Source: Shewanella zhangzhouensis
GTDB lineage: Bacteria > Pseudomonadota > Gammaproteobacteria > Enterobacterales > Shewanellaceae
Assembly (NCBI RefSeq): GCF_019457615.1
Contig: NZ_CP080414.1
Span: 2,354,501 to 2,418,500 of the forward strand
Reading direction: 5' to 3'
Length of the DNA stretch: 64,000 bases
Shown: in pieces, positions 16,586 through 26,122 of the stretch
Position numbering within the stretch: position 1 is the first letter of the stretch
How the letters are laid out: each line of letters begins with the position of its first letter
Made by a program: the position numbers and the translations under genes
The notes under the pieces: generated by a model
Database searches by the model: none
What the model was told of the DNA's origin: nothing
The model's input: only the letters and a program-made list of their open reading frames with translations

Positions 16586-19405
16586 TCAGGCACTGCGATA
16601 ACCATTACCTCCCGCCTGTTTGGCGAAATACATCATTTTATCGGCTTTTTGCATCAGGCCTATGGGGTTGTCGCTGTCGGACGGGAAAATGGCAATACCG
16701 ATACTGGCCGACAGCTTGAGGGTCTTTTTGCCGATATTCAATGGCTCGCCAATGCGGGCAATCAGGGTTTCAGCCACCTGACAGACACTGTCGAGATCGT
16801 GAATTTTGTTGAGCATCACCACAAACTCATCGCCGCCAAACCGTGCCACTGTGTCGGACTTTCTGACAGCTTCGTCCAGCAAGTTAGCCACCTTAACCAG
16901 CACCGCATCCCCTGTGACATGCCCCTCGGTATCATTGATTTCTTTAAAGCCATCGAGATCCACAAACAGCAGCGCAAATTTACTCTGCTCACGGCAATGG
17001 AACAAGGTTGCCTGTTTAAGGCGGTCGTCCAGCAGCATACGGTTTGGCAAGCCGGTTAGCGGGTCGTGGCTCGCCAGATGGGCAATACGGGACTCGGCCT
17101 CTTTTCTGGCCTGGATTTCGCTTTTAAGGCGCCGATTAATCACAGTAATCACCAGCACCAGCAGGGTCAGCAGTGCCAAGGCAACCGCCACGCCCTTCAT
17201 ATAGCGCTGATAACGGACCAGGCCGGTATCGAGCTTAATGTCCATCCAGCGACTGTAGATTTCCTGCACCCTGGCCTTATCCAGTTTGGCAATGACCCGA
17301 TTGATAAAAGGCAGAAGTTCCGTGTGTTTCGCTGACACCGCGATGTGGCTTTTCTGATCCGCAAAATCTGCCAGCAGCGACATTTTCAGTTGCTGATACT
17401 GACCTGCGCCCAATTGGCTTGCGACTGTCACTACCTTTTCAAGGAACACATCGGCCTTACCGGATGCAACCGTTTGCAGCCCCGATTGACTGTCGGGCAC
17501 CAATACCAACTTGATGCCGGGGTATTCAGCCATCAAACGGCTGATAATCTGATATCCCTCTACTACCGCCAAACGTTGACCTTCCAGCTGTTCAAGGTTG
17601 AATACGGTGACGCTTTCCAGAGGGCTCACCAGTGCCCAGGCCGAGGGCCAGTAAGGGTCTGAATATCCCAGTTGCCCTTCCCGCTCGGCGGTTTTTGCCA
17701 CGCTGCCCGCGATATCTATGTTGCCTTTCGCAAGGGCGCTTATCAGATCGCTCCATTCCTTGAATGGCACGGGTTGGATTTCGATGCCGAGCATGGTTTC
17801 TATCATCTGGGCAATGTCGGAGTTAACACCGGCAAAGTTACCCTGCTCATCGACAAACTCCATCGGCCCCCAGTTTTCAAGAAACCCCATCCGCAGGGTA
17901 CCAAGCCCATCCAGATAACGCCGTTGATTGTCTGTTAGCTCTAAATGTTCCTTGTCTTTCAAAAACACATGATCGCGGCTGTTGAGCATCCATTTTTGTT
18001 CGATGTCTGCCAGCTCTTTCCAATCAATCATGTTAAATCCCGACGCAATTCGATTTGCCAGCCCCTGATCTCCCTGACGGATCAGTGCATAGATTTCGGT
18101 ATCAAACTCAAGGGAAGGCACCTGATGGAATTCAGACCAGCTGCGATTGAGCAACAAGTAATGTTGGGTCCAGGCGGCGGCCGCCACAAACCCGACAATA
18201 TCCCCCTGATGCACAGCGGCGAGCATTTCGTCCATGCCCTGATAGAAACGGATTTGGGTGTCGGGTAAGGCGGCCTTAAGCTCTGCCACATAAGGCGCTG
18301 TTGGAAATACACCCAGACGTTTGCCCTTTAGGGCGTCCAGCTCATGACTTTGATCGCCATACAAAAACAACCGACTCTTGATAGTGTACATATGCCAGGC
18401 GCGGTAGAGCCCGGTATTCATATCCTCACTTTCCGGATAGCCAATATGCACATCGGCGCGCCCCGAACGTACGTCCTCAAGACTGCCGTTCATATCGCCG
18501 GGGATAAAGTTAATGGGGATGCCGGTTTTTTCTGACCACAGCCGCCAGATATCAACGTAAAGCCCGTGGGGCTGACCATCGCCACCCAGGTCGACAAAGG
18601 GCTCAACCCCCAGTTGCATGGCGATAGCAAGACCACTTTGCTGACGCTGATACCCCAGCCAGCGACGCTCGAGCTTGCGAACAAAATCGTCGGCAACATT
18701 GGCAAAGCCTTCGTTTATCTCCCGGATAAGCGCATTGTTGCCCTGCCTGACCGCAGGATGAAGTTTGGTCTCGCGCACCAATACCCGGGTATTAATGGGA
18801 AACTCAGCCGCGAGTTTCTGCTGCAACGCCTGATCGCGCATATACCCTTCCATCCCGGCAAACGCGACAAGCTCTCCCCGGTATGCGGCTTCAAGCAGGG
18901 TATCGCGGGTAGGGAAATAGCGAAACACCAGACCTGGCTGGCGGCGGCTGAGCTCCTGCTCAAAGGTGGAGCCCTGCACTATGCCTATTTGGAAGGGTTG
19001 AAGTTCTTCAAGTTTTGTACGCCCCTGCAATTGTTTATGCAGGTAGACGTAGGTGTTGACATCCGAAATGGCGTTTGCAAAAGCAAACTTGGCTTCGCGC
19101 TCAGGATTGATCGCCATCCCCAAATGAACATCGGCGCGCCCTTCTTCCAACTGCGCAACCGAATCGCGCCACACCCTGCCGACAAATACCACCGGGCGAC
19201 GATTAACCCTCGACCACTCTTTCCACAACTCCACCAATAATCCCTGTGGTTCGCCATCATCATCGAGGAACTGAAATGGATAGCTGTCTTCTCCCATCAC
19301 CAGCACCAAAGGCTTTTCACTGGCATGGAGCACGGAAGGTATCAGGAGGCTGAGGAAAAAAAACAGTCGCAGAATAAGCTTCAAAGGGCACACCCAAAAG
19401 GTCAA
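16586..19405 (-). CDS. Periplasmic substrate-binding-type sensor diguanylate cyclase
   Basis: Membrane-bound c-di-GMP synthase of 939 residues. After a signal peptide (about 1-28) come three consecutive modules of the bacterial extracellular solute-binding family 3 type (roughly 30-250, 255-470 and 495-720). Each opens with a strand like LVLVMGEDSYPFQFLDDDG or LRMGFLENWGPMEFVDEQG. One transmembrane helix (about 735-757) leads to a GGDEF domain with the motif FGGDEFVVM at about 856-864. An intact inhibitory I-site (RKSD) sits five residues before the motif, so the enzyme is probably active and product-inhibited. It probably senses amino-acid-like ligands and tunes biofilm or motility. It is a single gene, divergent from cmoA. 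Confidence 0.9.
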   Translation of the reverse strand: MTFWVCPLKLILRLFFFLSLLIPSVLHASEKPLVLVMGEDSYPFQFLDDDGEPQGLLVELWKEWSRVNRRPVVFVGRVWRDSVAQLEEGRADVHLGMAINPEREAKFAFANAISDVNTYVYLHKQLQGRTKLEELQPFQIGIVQGSTFEQELSRRQPGLVFRYFPTRDTLLEAAYRGELVAFAGMEGYMRDQALQQKLAAEFPINTRVLVRETKLHPAVRQGNNALIREINEGFANVADDFVRKLERRWLGYQRQQSGLAIAMQLGVEPFVDLGGDGQPHGLYVDIWRLWSEKTGIPINFIPGDMNGSLEDVRSGRADVHIGYPESEDMNTGLYRAWHMYTIKSRLFLYGDQSHELDALKGKRLGVFPTAPYVAELKAALPDTQIRFYQGMDEMLAAVHQGDIVGFVAAAAWTQHYLLLNRSWSEFHQVPSLEFDTEIYALIRQGDQGLANRIASGFNMIDWKELADIEQKWMLNSRDHVFLKDKEHLELTDNQRRYLDGLGTLRMGFLENWGPMEFVDEQGNFAGVNSDIAQMIETMLGIEIQPVPFKEWSDLISALAKGNIDIAGSVAKTAEREGQLGYSDPYWPSAWALVSPLESVTVFNLEQLEGQRLAVVEGYQIISRLMAEYPGIKLVLVPDSQSGLQTVASGKADVFLEKVVTVASQLGAGQYQQLKMSLLADFADQKSHIAVSAKHTELLPFINRVIAKLDKARVQEIYSRWMDIKLDTGLVRYQRYMKGVAVALALLTLLVLVITVINRRLKSEIQARKEAESRIAHLASHDPLTGLPNRMLLDDRLKQATLFHCREQSKFALLFVDLDGFKEINDTEGHVTGDAVLVKVANLLDEAVRKSDTVARFGGDEFVVMLNKIHDLDSVCQVAETLIARIGEPLNIGKKTLKLSASIGIAIFPSDSDNPIGLMQKADKMMYFAKQAGGNGYRSA

Positions 19406-19533
19406 AAAGGCGTAAAGGGAATGTTACTTAACGATATATTAGACATAAATTTCCACGAAATAGCCAGTGCGCCCTTGCTGGTCAGAAAAGCGTTTCGTTA
19501 AAATACAAGGCTATATTGTGAGATAAGAATCCC

Positions 19534-20265
19534 ATGACCAATCAACAGGACACACTGTTCGCCGAGCCAGGCGAGCACCAGGGTAACTTCCAGTTTGACA
19601 GTCGCGTTGCCGGAGTATTTGGCGACATGATCCGCCGCTCAGTGCCCGGTTACACGCAAATCATTAACACAATTGGTGAAATTGCTGACCGCTGCGTCAC
19701 GCCAGGCTCCAATGTTTATGATCTGGGCTGTTCTCTGGGAGCGGCGACCCTTGCCATCCGCCGCAAAATCGAAGGTCGCAACGCCCACATTTTTGCCATC
19801 GATAACAGCGAACCTATGTTGATGCGGGCTGAAGAAAACCTCTCCGCTTACGTGAGTGACACCAAAGTCTTCTTTCAGCTGGCAGATATCCGCAATCAAA
19901 CATTTGAAAACGCCTCTCTGGTGGTGCTTAACTTTACCCTGCAGTTTTTGCCGCCAAACGACAGAGACACTCTGCTGGCACGCATCTATCAGGGATTGAA
20001 CCCCGGCGGTATCCTGGTGCTGTCTGAAAAGCTCAAATTTGAAGGCGGCGATATCCAGGCATTACTGGACTCGCTGCACCTCGATTTCAAACGGGCAAAT
20101 GGTTACAGCGAGTTGGAAATCAGTCAAAAACGCAGCGCCATTGAGAATGTGCTTATCCCCGACACACTGGAACAGCACAAAACCCGACTGAACCAAGCCG
20201 GTTTCACCCAGGCGGACCTTTGGTTCCAATGTTTTAATTTTGCCTCTATGGTGGCTATCAAGTGA
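19534..20265 (+). CDS. cmoA: Carboxy-S-adenosyl-L-methionine synthase
   Basis: Makes carboxy-SAM from SAM and prephenate for tRNA wobble uridine modification. The 243-residue Rossmann methyltransferase fold shows VYDLGCSLGAATLAIR as the SAM-binding glycine motif and IFAIDNSEPML as the acidic-loop motif. The N-terminal FDSRVAGVFGDMIRRSVPGY is diagnostic. Its TGA overlaps the cmoB GTG start by four bases, consistent with coupled synthesis of two enzymes of one pathway. Confidence 0.96.
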   Translation: MTNQQDTLFAEPGEHQGNFQFDSRVAGVFGDMIRRSVPGYTQIINTIGEIADRCVTPGSNVYDLGCSLGAATLAIRRKIEGRNAHIFAIDNSEPMLMRAEENLSAYVSDTKVFFQLADIRNQTFENASLVVLNFTLQFLPPNDRDTLLARIYQGLNPGGILVLSEKLKFEGGDIQALLDSLHLDFKRANGYSELEISQKRSAIENVLIPDTLEQHKTRLNQAGFTQADLWFQCFNFASMVAIK

Positions 20266-21254
20266 TCAGTTTCTCAAGTTTTTATCGCCAAATCGCCGAT
20301 ACTCAATTGCAACACTGGCTCGAGTCTTTGCCCGCTATTCTGGGTGAGTGGCAACGCCAGCATAAACACGGCAACCTGCCCAAATGGGAAAAGGTGCTGG
20401 CAAAGCTGCACTATCCGGCCCCTGAATTCCTTGATTTGAAAGACAGCGTGACTATTGGCGACGGGCAGCAACTCGACAGCGGCCAAACCGAGAAACTGGA
20501 AAACCTGCTCAGGATTCTACAGCCCTGGCGCAAGGGCCCCTTCCATGTGCATGGCATTCACATCGATACCGAGTGGCGCAGCGACTGGAAATGGGACAGG
20601 GTTGCTCCCCATATCAGCCCTCTGACCAATCGCACTGTACTGGACGTGGGTTGTGGCAGTGGCTATCACATGTGGCGCATGCTGGGGGCCGGAGCCAAAC
20701 GGGTGGTAGGCATAGACCCATCGGCACTGTTTCTGTGCCAATTTGAAGCCATTAAGCGCCTGATAGATACCGAGCTGCCAGTACACCTCTTGCCTCTGGG
20801 CATAGAGGAGCTGCCGCCACTGGATGCCTTCGATACTGTGTTCTCCATGGGCGTGCTCTATCACCGACGTTCCCCCATCGATCACTTGTTACAACTTAGG
20901 GATCAATTGCGAATGGGTGGTGAACTTGTGTTGGAAACCTTGGTGGTAGATGGCGATAAAGACACGGTTCTGGTGCCGCAAGATAGATATGGCAAGATGA
21001 ATAATGTATGGTTTTTACCATCAATTGATGCACTTAAGCTGTGGCTTGAGAAATGTGATTTTACCGATGTGCGCTGTGTGAATGTGGATGTGACCTCCCT
21101 TGCGGAGCAGCGCAGTACCCCATGGATGCAAAACAAATCGCTTGTGGATTATCTGGATCCCAAGGACATCAACCTCACAGTAGAAGGTTATCCGGCACCC
21201 AAACGGGCTACCTTCATCGCGGTAAAGAACCGCAGTCCACAGGATGCAGACTGA
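20262..21254 (+). CDS. cmoB: tRNA U34 carboxymethyltransferase
   Basis: Transfers the carboxymethyl group of carboxy-SAM to 5-hydroxyuridine at position 34, giving cmo5U, which widens wobble decoding. The protein has 330 residues with a GTG start inside the cmoA stop. The SAM-type motif VLDVGCGSGYHMWRMLG is preceded by the family's FHVHGIHIDTEWRSDWKWDRV substrate-binding stretch. The C-terminal YPAPKRATFIAVK is also typical. A lipoprotein gene starts 34 bases downstream. Confidence 0.96.
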   Translation: MISFSSFYRQIADTQLQHWLESLPAILGEWQRQHKHGNLPKWEKVLAKLHYPAPEFLDLKDSVTIGDGQQLDSGQTEKLENLLRILQPWRKGPFHVHGIHIDTEWRSDWKWDRVAPHISPLTNRTVLDVGCGSGYHMWRMLGAGAKRVVGIDPSALFLCQFEAIKRLIDTELPVHLLPLGIEELPPLDAFDTVFSMGVLYHRRSPIDHLLQLRDQLRMGGELVLETLVVDGDKDTVLVPQDRYGKMNNVWFLPSIDALKLWLEKCDFTDVRCVNVDVTSLAEQRSTPWMQNKSLVDYLDPKDINLTVEGYPAPKRATFIAVKNRSPQDAD

Positions 21255-21288
21255 GACAAGAACCGCTAACGAAAGGGAAGCAAAGACT

Positions 21289-22008
21289 ATGTTCAAACAT
21301 ACCCTGGCCGTCGCCATTATCGCCCTATGTGCAGGTTGCAGCACTACCTCCAAACCCGAAGTTGCAGGTCCTGCCCCGGTGAATGCCGACGAGCTGAAAG
21401 TCAGCCTCGACAACAGTGAAGCGCGTATGATGGCCGTTATCGATAAGGGAAATTTGGATACCCAAGCCCAACTTTCTGAACTGAACAGCGCCATCGCCGC
21501 CCTGGATAAAAATCTTGCTTCACTGAAGAAAGCCAGCCCAATGGCACCCACCACTGCCGTGCCGCTGGAGTGTCCACCCAGTGCCATTGGCGATAAGTTC
21601 ATGCTGGGTGAAGTGGAAAAAGTCTTTATCGACGAACTTAAAGCCAGCTTTCATACCCGCATAGACACAGGCGCTGAAAGCTCATCACTGGATGCCCGCA
21701 ACATCCTCCTGTTTGAGCGAGATGGCGAACAGTGGGTGCGCTTCGATGTGATGGTACAGGGCGAATCCAAACCTGCATCTACCTTCGAGTCAAAAGTAGT
21801 GCGTTTTGTGCGCATTAAACAGGAAGGCGATGCCGACGATCGCCGCCCCGTAATTCACGCCCACCTTAAAATCGGCAAATACAGCGCCGAAACTGATCTG
21901 AACCTCACCGACCGCAGCCATTTGGATTATCCCTTGCTGCTCGGCCGTAAATTTATCAAAGACATCGCTGTTGTGGATGTCAGCCAGCAGTTCATTCACG
22001 GAAAGTAA
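21289..22008 (+). CDS. Outer-membrane lipoprotein with retropepsin-like (ATP-dependent zinc protease family) domain
   Basis: The ATG at 21289 gives MFKHTLAVAIIALCAGCSTT, a lipoprotein signal with lipobox LCAGC and Cys17 as the lipidated residue. Ser at +2 suggests outer-membrane sorting. Residues ~40-95 are a polar helical stretch. Residues ~115-239 match the family named putative ATP-dependent zinc protease (PF05618-type), which has a retropepsin fold. The catalytic-type FHTRIDTGAESSSLDA carries the DTGA signature, and PLLLGRKFIKDIAVVD is the second family motif. It is the first gene of a five-gene set, followed by a transglutaminase-like 7TM protein and an ATP-grasp ligase, a combination known to recur in proteobacteria. 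The substrate is unknown. Confidence 0.85.
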   Translation: MFKHTLAVAIIALCAGCSTTSKPEVAGPAPVNADELKVSLDNSEARMMAVIDKGNLDTQAQLSELNSAIAALDKNLASLKKASPMAPTTAVPLECPPSAIGDKFMLGEVEKVFIDELKASFHTRIDTGAESSSLDARNILLFERDGEQWVRFDVMVQGESKPASTFESKVVRFVRIKQEGDADDRRPVIHAHLKIGKYSAETDLNLTDRSHLDYPLLLGRKFIKDIAVVDVSQQFIHGK

Positions 22009-22034
22009 CAGATCTCAAGAGCAAAGGAGCGCAG

Positions 22035-23537
22035 ATGCACTCACGTAAGCCATTTTATATTTTCGTTTTTTTATTGGTTGTCCTTGGGATCTCCAGCAGT
22101 ATTTATCGCGGTGTGGAGCACAGGGTACCCTTCTTGCCGGGTGAGCAGGTCAACACCTGGGCGATAGATGCAAAGGTCAGCTTTATCGGCCAGGGCGGCG
22201 AGAGTGAAGTATCCCTCGCCTTACCTCAGGACCCCGCCTTTGAAGTGCTGATTGAGCACACAACGTCGGCTGGTTTTGGCCTGTCCATCATGGACGATGC
22301 CGATGGCCGCCGCGCCCTTTGGAGCAAGCGTGCAGTACTTGGGCAACAGGACCTCTACTATAAGGTCACCTTGGTTCCCACCGGCATCTCTCGGTTGGCA
22401 GAGAATACTGAACCAACCGCGCCCGAAGCGCCTGTCTGGGCCGCCACAGAGCAGACTGCCGCTCAGGAAGTCATCGATGCGGCATGGGAGCGCAGTGGCT
22501 CCAACCTCTCCTACGCCCGCCAACTGGTGACCCTCGTGGGGACAGAAAAGAGCCAGAATCTCGCGCTTCTGCTGACAGCCCAAACCCCAAGCCGCCTCTT
22601 TATCAACTTGCTGGCTGCCAAGGGCGTTCCCGCCCGCGAAGTCTCAGCCCTGTTTCTGGAAGATCAGCGCCGCCGCCAGCAACTGGTCCCCTTTGTGGAA
22701 GTGTACGACCAGGGTGAGTGGTACCTCTTTGATGCCACCACAGGCAAAGAAGGTCGCCCCGACAATTTGCTGCTGTGGGAACGTCAGGGCAAGTCGGTAC
22801 TGGATGTGATTGGCGGCAGCAATTCACAGGTAAGCTTTTCCATGCTGATGGAAACCCGCCCCGCCCTTGCCACTTCTATCGACATGATGGAAACCACTCA
22901 GGGACTGGACTTTTCACTCTACCAATTACCGCTGGAAGAGCAGAGCCTGTTCAAAGGGATTTTGCTTATCCCCATCGGCGTGCTGATGGTCGTGTTTTTG
23001 CGGGTGATAATCGGCATTAAAACCTCTGGCACCTTTATGCCGGTGTTAATTGCACTGGCTTTTATTCAAACCACCCTGCTCACCGGCCTGGTTGGATTCC
23101 TGCTGATTGTGGCCTGTGGACTGATGATCCGCTCTTATCTGTCGCACCTTAACCTGCTGCTGATTTCACGAATATCGGCGGTCATCATAGTGGTGATTGG
23201 CATCATAGGTATCTTTACCCTGCTGTCCTACAAGTTTGGCCTCAGCGAGGGCCTGACCATTACCTTCTTCCCGATGATCATCCTCGCCTGGACCATTGAG
23301 CGTATGTCTATCCTGTGGGAAGAAGAAGGCGCCAAAGAAGTCGTGCTTCAGGGCGGCGGCAGCCTTTTGGTCGCGACCCTGGCCTACCTCGCGATGAGCG
23401 CCAGCTGGGTGCAGCACTGGGTGTTCAACTTCCTCGGGATCCACCTGGTGATCCTGGCGCTGGTGATGCTGATGGGCCAATACACAGGCTATCGCCTGCT
23501 CGAACTCAAGCGCTTCAAACCCCTGGCGGGAGAATAA
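22035..23537 (+). CDS. Inactive transglutaminase-like domain fused to seven transmembrane helices
   Basis: A 500-residue membrane protein with AAAGGAG nine bases before its ATG. Residues 1-25 form an N-terminal anchor. The periplasmic part (to ~285) includes a transglutaminase-like core around LALLLTAQTPSRLFINLLAAKGVPAREVS and PFVEVYDQGEWYLFDATTG. The cysteine expected at the start of the helix is absent and the catalytic His position is occupied by Phe (PFVEVY); only the Asp remains. About seven helices follow from residue ~305 (GILLIPIGVLMVVFLRVII onward). This matches the family described as inactive transglutaminase fused to 7TM helices. It probably acts as a periplasmic binding module coupled to the ATP-grasp enzyme encoded next. 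Confidence 0.88.
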   Translation: MHSRKPFYIFVFLLVVLGISSSIYRGVEHRVPFLPGEQVNTWAIDAKVSFIGQGGESEVSLALPQDPAFEVLIEHTTSAGFGLSIMDDADGRRALWSKRAVLGQQDLYYKVTLVPTGISRLAENTEPTAPEAPVWAATEQTAAQEVIDAAWERSGSNLSYARQLVTLVGTEKSQNLALLLTAQTPSRLFINLLAAKGVPAREVSALFLEDQRRRQQLVPFVEVYDQGEWYLFDATTGKEGRPDNLLLWERQGKSVLDVIGGSNSQVSFSMLMETRPALATSIDMMETTQGLDFSLYQLPLEEQSLFKGILLIPIGVLMVVFLRVIIGIKTSGTFMPVLIALAFIQTTLLTGLVGFLLIVACGLMIRSYLSHLNLLLISRISAVIIVVIGIIGIFTLLSYKFGLSEGLTITFFPMIILAWTIERMSILWEEEGAKEVVLQGGGSLLVATLAYLAMSASWVQHWVFNFLGIHLVILALVMLMGQYTGYRLLELKRFKPLAGE

Positions 23538-23538
23538 A

Positions 23539-24495
23539 ATGAAATTTGCCTGGCCTTGGGAGTTGCGCCGCGCCGGCGTGCTCAACATGAATAAGCGCAA
23601 CATCGACTTTATTGGTCGCTATAACCCGCGAAAGTACTACCAGCGGGTGGACGACAAGCTCACCACTAAGCAGCTTGCCCTGGCCAACGATATTGCCGTA
23701 CCCGACTTGATTGGTGTGGTGCAGGAGCAGCACGAAATCGCCGATATCCCGGAAATGGTACAGGGACGCAGCGGCTTTGTGATTAAACCCGCCAAAGGTT
23801 CCGGTGGCAAAGGAATTTTGGTAATCACCAAGGTTGAAAACGGTCGCTACTATAAACCCAGTGGCAATGAGATCACCCCCAGCGAAATCGACCGCCATGT
23901 ATCCAATATCTTGAGTGGCCTCTTCTCCCTTGGTGGCAAACCCGATGTCGCCATTGTAGAGGGGCTTATCCAGTTTGACCCTGTGTTCGATGGCTACAGC
24001 TATGAAGGGGTACCGGATATCCGGTTGATTGTGTTCAAGGGGTACCCCGTGATGGGCATGCTGCGCCTGTCCACTGCCGCATCGGATGGCAAGGCCAATC
24101 TGCACCAGGGCGCCGTGGGTGTCGGAATCGATATTGCGACAGGTAAAGGCCTCAGAGCGGTACAGTTTAATGAGCCCATCGAGTTTCACCCTGACACCGG
24201 CAAGCGCCTGATGGACATTCAGGTGCCCAACTGGGATACCTTGCTCACCACGGCCTCCAGCGCCTATGAAATGTGTGAACTTGGTTATCTTGGTACCGAC
24301 ATGGTGCTGGACAGCGAAAAAGGCCCACTGCTGCTGGAGCTCAACGCCCGCCCCGGCCTTGCCATTCAAATCGCCAACGGTAAGGGATTGCTGCCACGAC
24401 TGAAGCACGTGGAATCGCTCGGCAACAAGTTTATGGAAGTGAATGACAGGGTGGCCTATGCCAAAGTGCATTTCGGCGCTCACGCTGACTGCTAG
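23539..24495 (+). CDS. ATP-grasp ligase of the alpha-L-glutamate ligase-like family
   Basis: A cytoplasmic ATP-grasp enzyme of 318 residues that begins one base after the preceding stop. The ATP-grasp core is clear: GFVIKPAKGSGGKGILVIT (lysine and glycine-rich loop), VEGLIQFDPVFDGYSYEG, and the metal-binding LLLELNARPGLAIQIANGKG near the end. This family joins carboxylates to amines through acyl-phosphates. The fixed association with a retropepsin-like protein and the 7TM transglutaminase-like protein suggests synthesis or attachment of an amino acid or peptide at the envelope. The actual substrate is not known. Its 3' end overlaps the next gene by about 38 bases. Confidence 0.87.
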   Translation: MKFAWPWELRRAGVLNMNKRNIDFIGRYNPRKYYQRVDDKLTTKQLALANDIAVPDLIGVVQEQHEIADIPEMVQGRSGFVIKPAKGSGGKGILVITKVENGRYYKPSGNEITPSEIDRHVSNILSGLFSLGGKPDVAIVEGLIQFDPVFDGYSYEGVPDIRLIVFKGYPVMGMLRLSTAASDGKANLHQGAVGVGIDIATGKGLRAVQFNEPIEFHPDTGKRLMDIQVPNWDTLLTTASSAYEMCELGYLGTDMVLDSEKGPLLLELNARPGLAIQIANGKGLLPRLKHVESLGNKFMEVNDRVAYAKVHFGAHADC

Positions 24496-26122
24496 TCTCT
24501 GGTGCAGTGCGGCGATTGCCAATCCTGTGATGCTACTGGCAGATCAATGCCAGCAGCTCACCCTGGCAAGTGACTTCGAAGCGACCTTCAATCCAGCCGA
24601 GCTGAGCGGCATTCATAACCCGCAAGCTGCCGCCATTCAAGCCACGCAATTTGAAAGGCTCAGCCTGGGCTTTAACAATATATCGTCCCAGGTCAGCCTA
24701 TACCTCAATGAGCCCCTTTCGAAAGATGGCCGCGATCTCCTGATTAACTGCCAAATCCGACTTGCCGATGAAATCAGCCAAATCACCCAGATGGCGGCGT
24801 TCAGTCAGCTCAGCCACAGGCTGCAAATCCATGGCGAAGGCGACGCAGCCGCACTGGGGCAGGCAATGCAGCGGCTGATACGTCAGCGATTGTCGGCCAC
24901 CGACAAAGCCAGATTGCACACCGCTGAGGCCAGTTTTATGACTGGTCACAAGCAGGGAGAATTCAGCTTAGAGCCCAATAACAGCTGCAGAATCGATGAT
25001 GAAAATAAATCATCAGAAAAACAGATAAGTCAAAAGATAGCGGTTTACCTTAGCGCGCAAATCAATGAGGAATGCCGTGAGAGTGCCTGGAAAGCCTATC
25101 AAGTTAGGGCGCAAGAGTTGAGCTTAGGTGCCATGAATGTTATTCATGATATAAGACACGCTCAGGCCGTTCAGCAAGGCTATACAGACTACCTGAGCCT
25201 TGCACTCAAAGACACCTTCTTCGCCACACCGGAAACGGCGCTCGCCTTCTTGCAGGCCACACGCCCCGATAAGACACTGGCTCCATGGAACATTGGCCGG
25301 GCACTGAAGCAGGCCGACGGCAAGCGCACTCCCATTGACAGCCATTGGCTGTTAAACACACTGCTGGATGAGTCGCAAAGGTTCGGCATTCGATTCGACT
25401 GGCTCAGCAACAATCACCTCAGGCTCTGGCTTGATGACCGACTCCTTGGTGAGCTTGTCATTGCCACGGGCAAAACCCCGGACTTTCAGCTCACCCGCCC
25501 CGGTGTATTTACCCGTCAATTCAGTCAGGGACGGTTAATCCGACCCGATGTCCTGAAGGGCCGCAGTGCCGCTGAAGATTTTATCCATGCTTTTGCCAGT
25601 GCCCTTGCCAACATGAGTCAGGTAGAGCGCCACTATTTGCTGGCGCGGCAGAGTGAATATGATGACAGCCGCGCGCTCGCGGCCAACTGGCTCACAATAA
25701 AACTGGCGAGTAAACTTGATAGCCGACTGCCCGCGGCTACACCAAGGGAAGCGATAGTCGACGCCCATCGCCTGGCCCAAAACTACTATCGCTCAGTGCT
25801 GGCACTGGATTTCTATCGAAATAAGCCCGCCGGAATAGACAGATTTGCAGAACATTTTGAGGGGCAATGGCCGAATGTAGACGCTCAGTACCAAAGCACC
25901 ATATCGCTCGTGCAACAAGGCCCCCTGCTTTACCGCGAGTTGTGGCAACAAAGACTCTCCCGCTTTATCACCGACCACCAGCAAATGACCGATGAACAGG
26001 CCTTTGAACTGCTGCTGGTCAATCCAACCCGCCAATCTTTGTCGCAACAACTCACCTCCCTCCTCGGCCACAGTTACACCGCCGATGAACTGATAAGGAG
26101 TATTGCCGATGACCTTCGCTAA
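24458..26122 (+). CDS. Secreted M3-peptidase-like protein lacking the HExxH zinc site
   Basis: The ATG at 24458 gives MPKCISALTLTASLWCSAAIA, a likely signal peptide cut before NPVML. A start at 24443 would add five residues. The 554 residues resemble the thimet oligopeptidase/M3 fold: NVIHDIRHAQAVQQGYTDYLSLALKDTFFATPETALAFLQ matches the conserved helical region before the catalytic domain, and LGELVIATGKTPDFQLTRPGVFTRQF the strand segment. Where M3 enzymes have FHEFGH, this protein has AAEDFIHAF (residues ~371-379), so the zinc-binding HExxH is gone. It is therefore predicted to be a non-catalytic peptide-binding relative. The M3 assignment is my inference from pattern similarity. It overlaps the genes on both sides. 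Confidence 0.6.
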   Translation: MPKCISALTLTASLWCSAAIANPVMLLADQCQQLTLASDFEATFNPAELSGIHNPQAAAIQATQFERLSLGFNNISSQVSLYLNEPLSKDGRDLLINCQIRLADEISQITQMAAFSQLSHRLQIHGEGDAAALGQAMQRLIRQRLSATDKARLHTAEASFMTGHKQGEFSLEPNNSCRIDDENKSSEKQISQKIAVYLSAQINEECRESAWKAYQVRAQELSLGAMNVIHDIRHAQAVQQGYTDYLSLALKDTFFATPETALAFLQATRPDKTLAPWNIGRALKQADGKRTPIDSHWLLNTLLDESQRFGIRFDWLSNNHLRLWLDDRLLGELVIATGKTPDFQLTRPGVFTRQFSQGRLIRPDVLKGRSAAEDFIHAFASALANMSQVERHYLLARQSEYDDSRALAANWLTIKLASKLDSRLPAATPREAIVDAHRLAQNYYRSVLALDFYRNKPAGIDRFAEHFEGQWPNVDAQYQSTISLVQQGPLLYRELWQQRLSRFITDHQQMTDEQAFELLLVNPTRQSLSQQLTSLLGHSYTADELIRSIADDLR

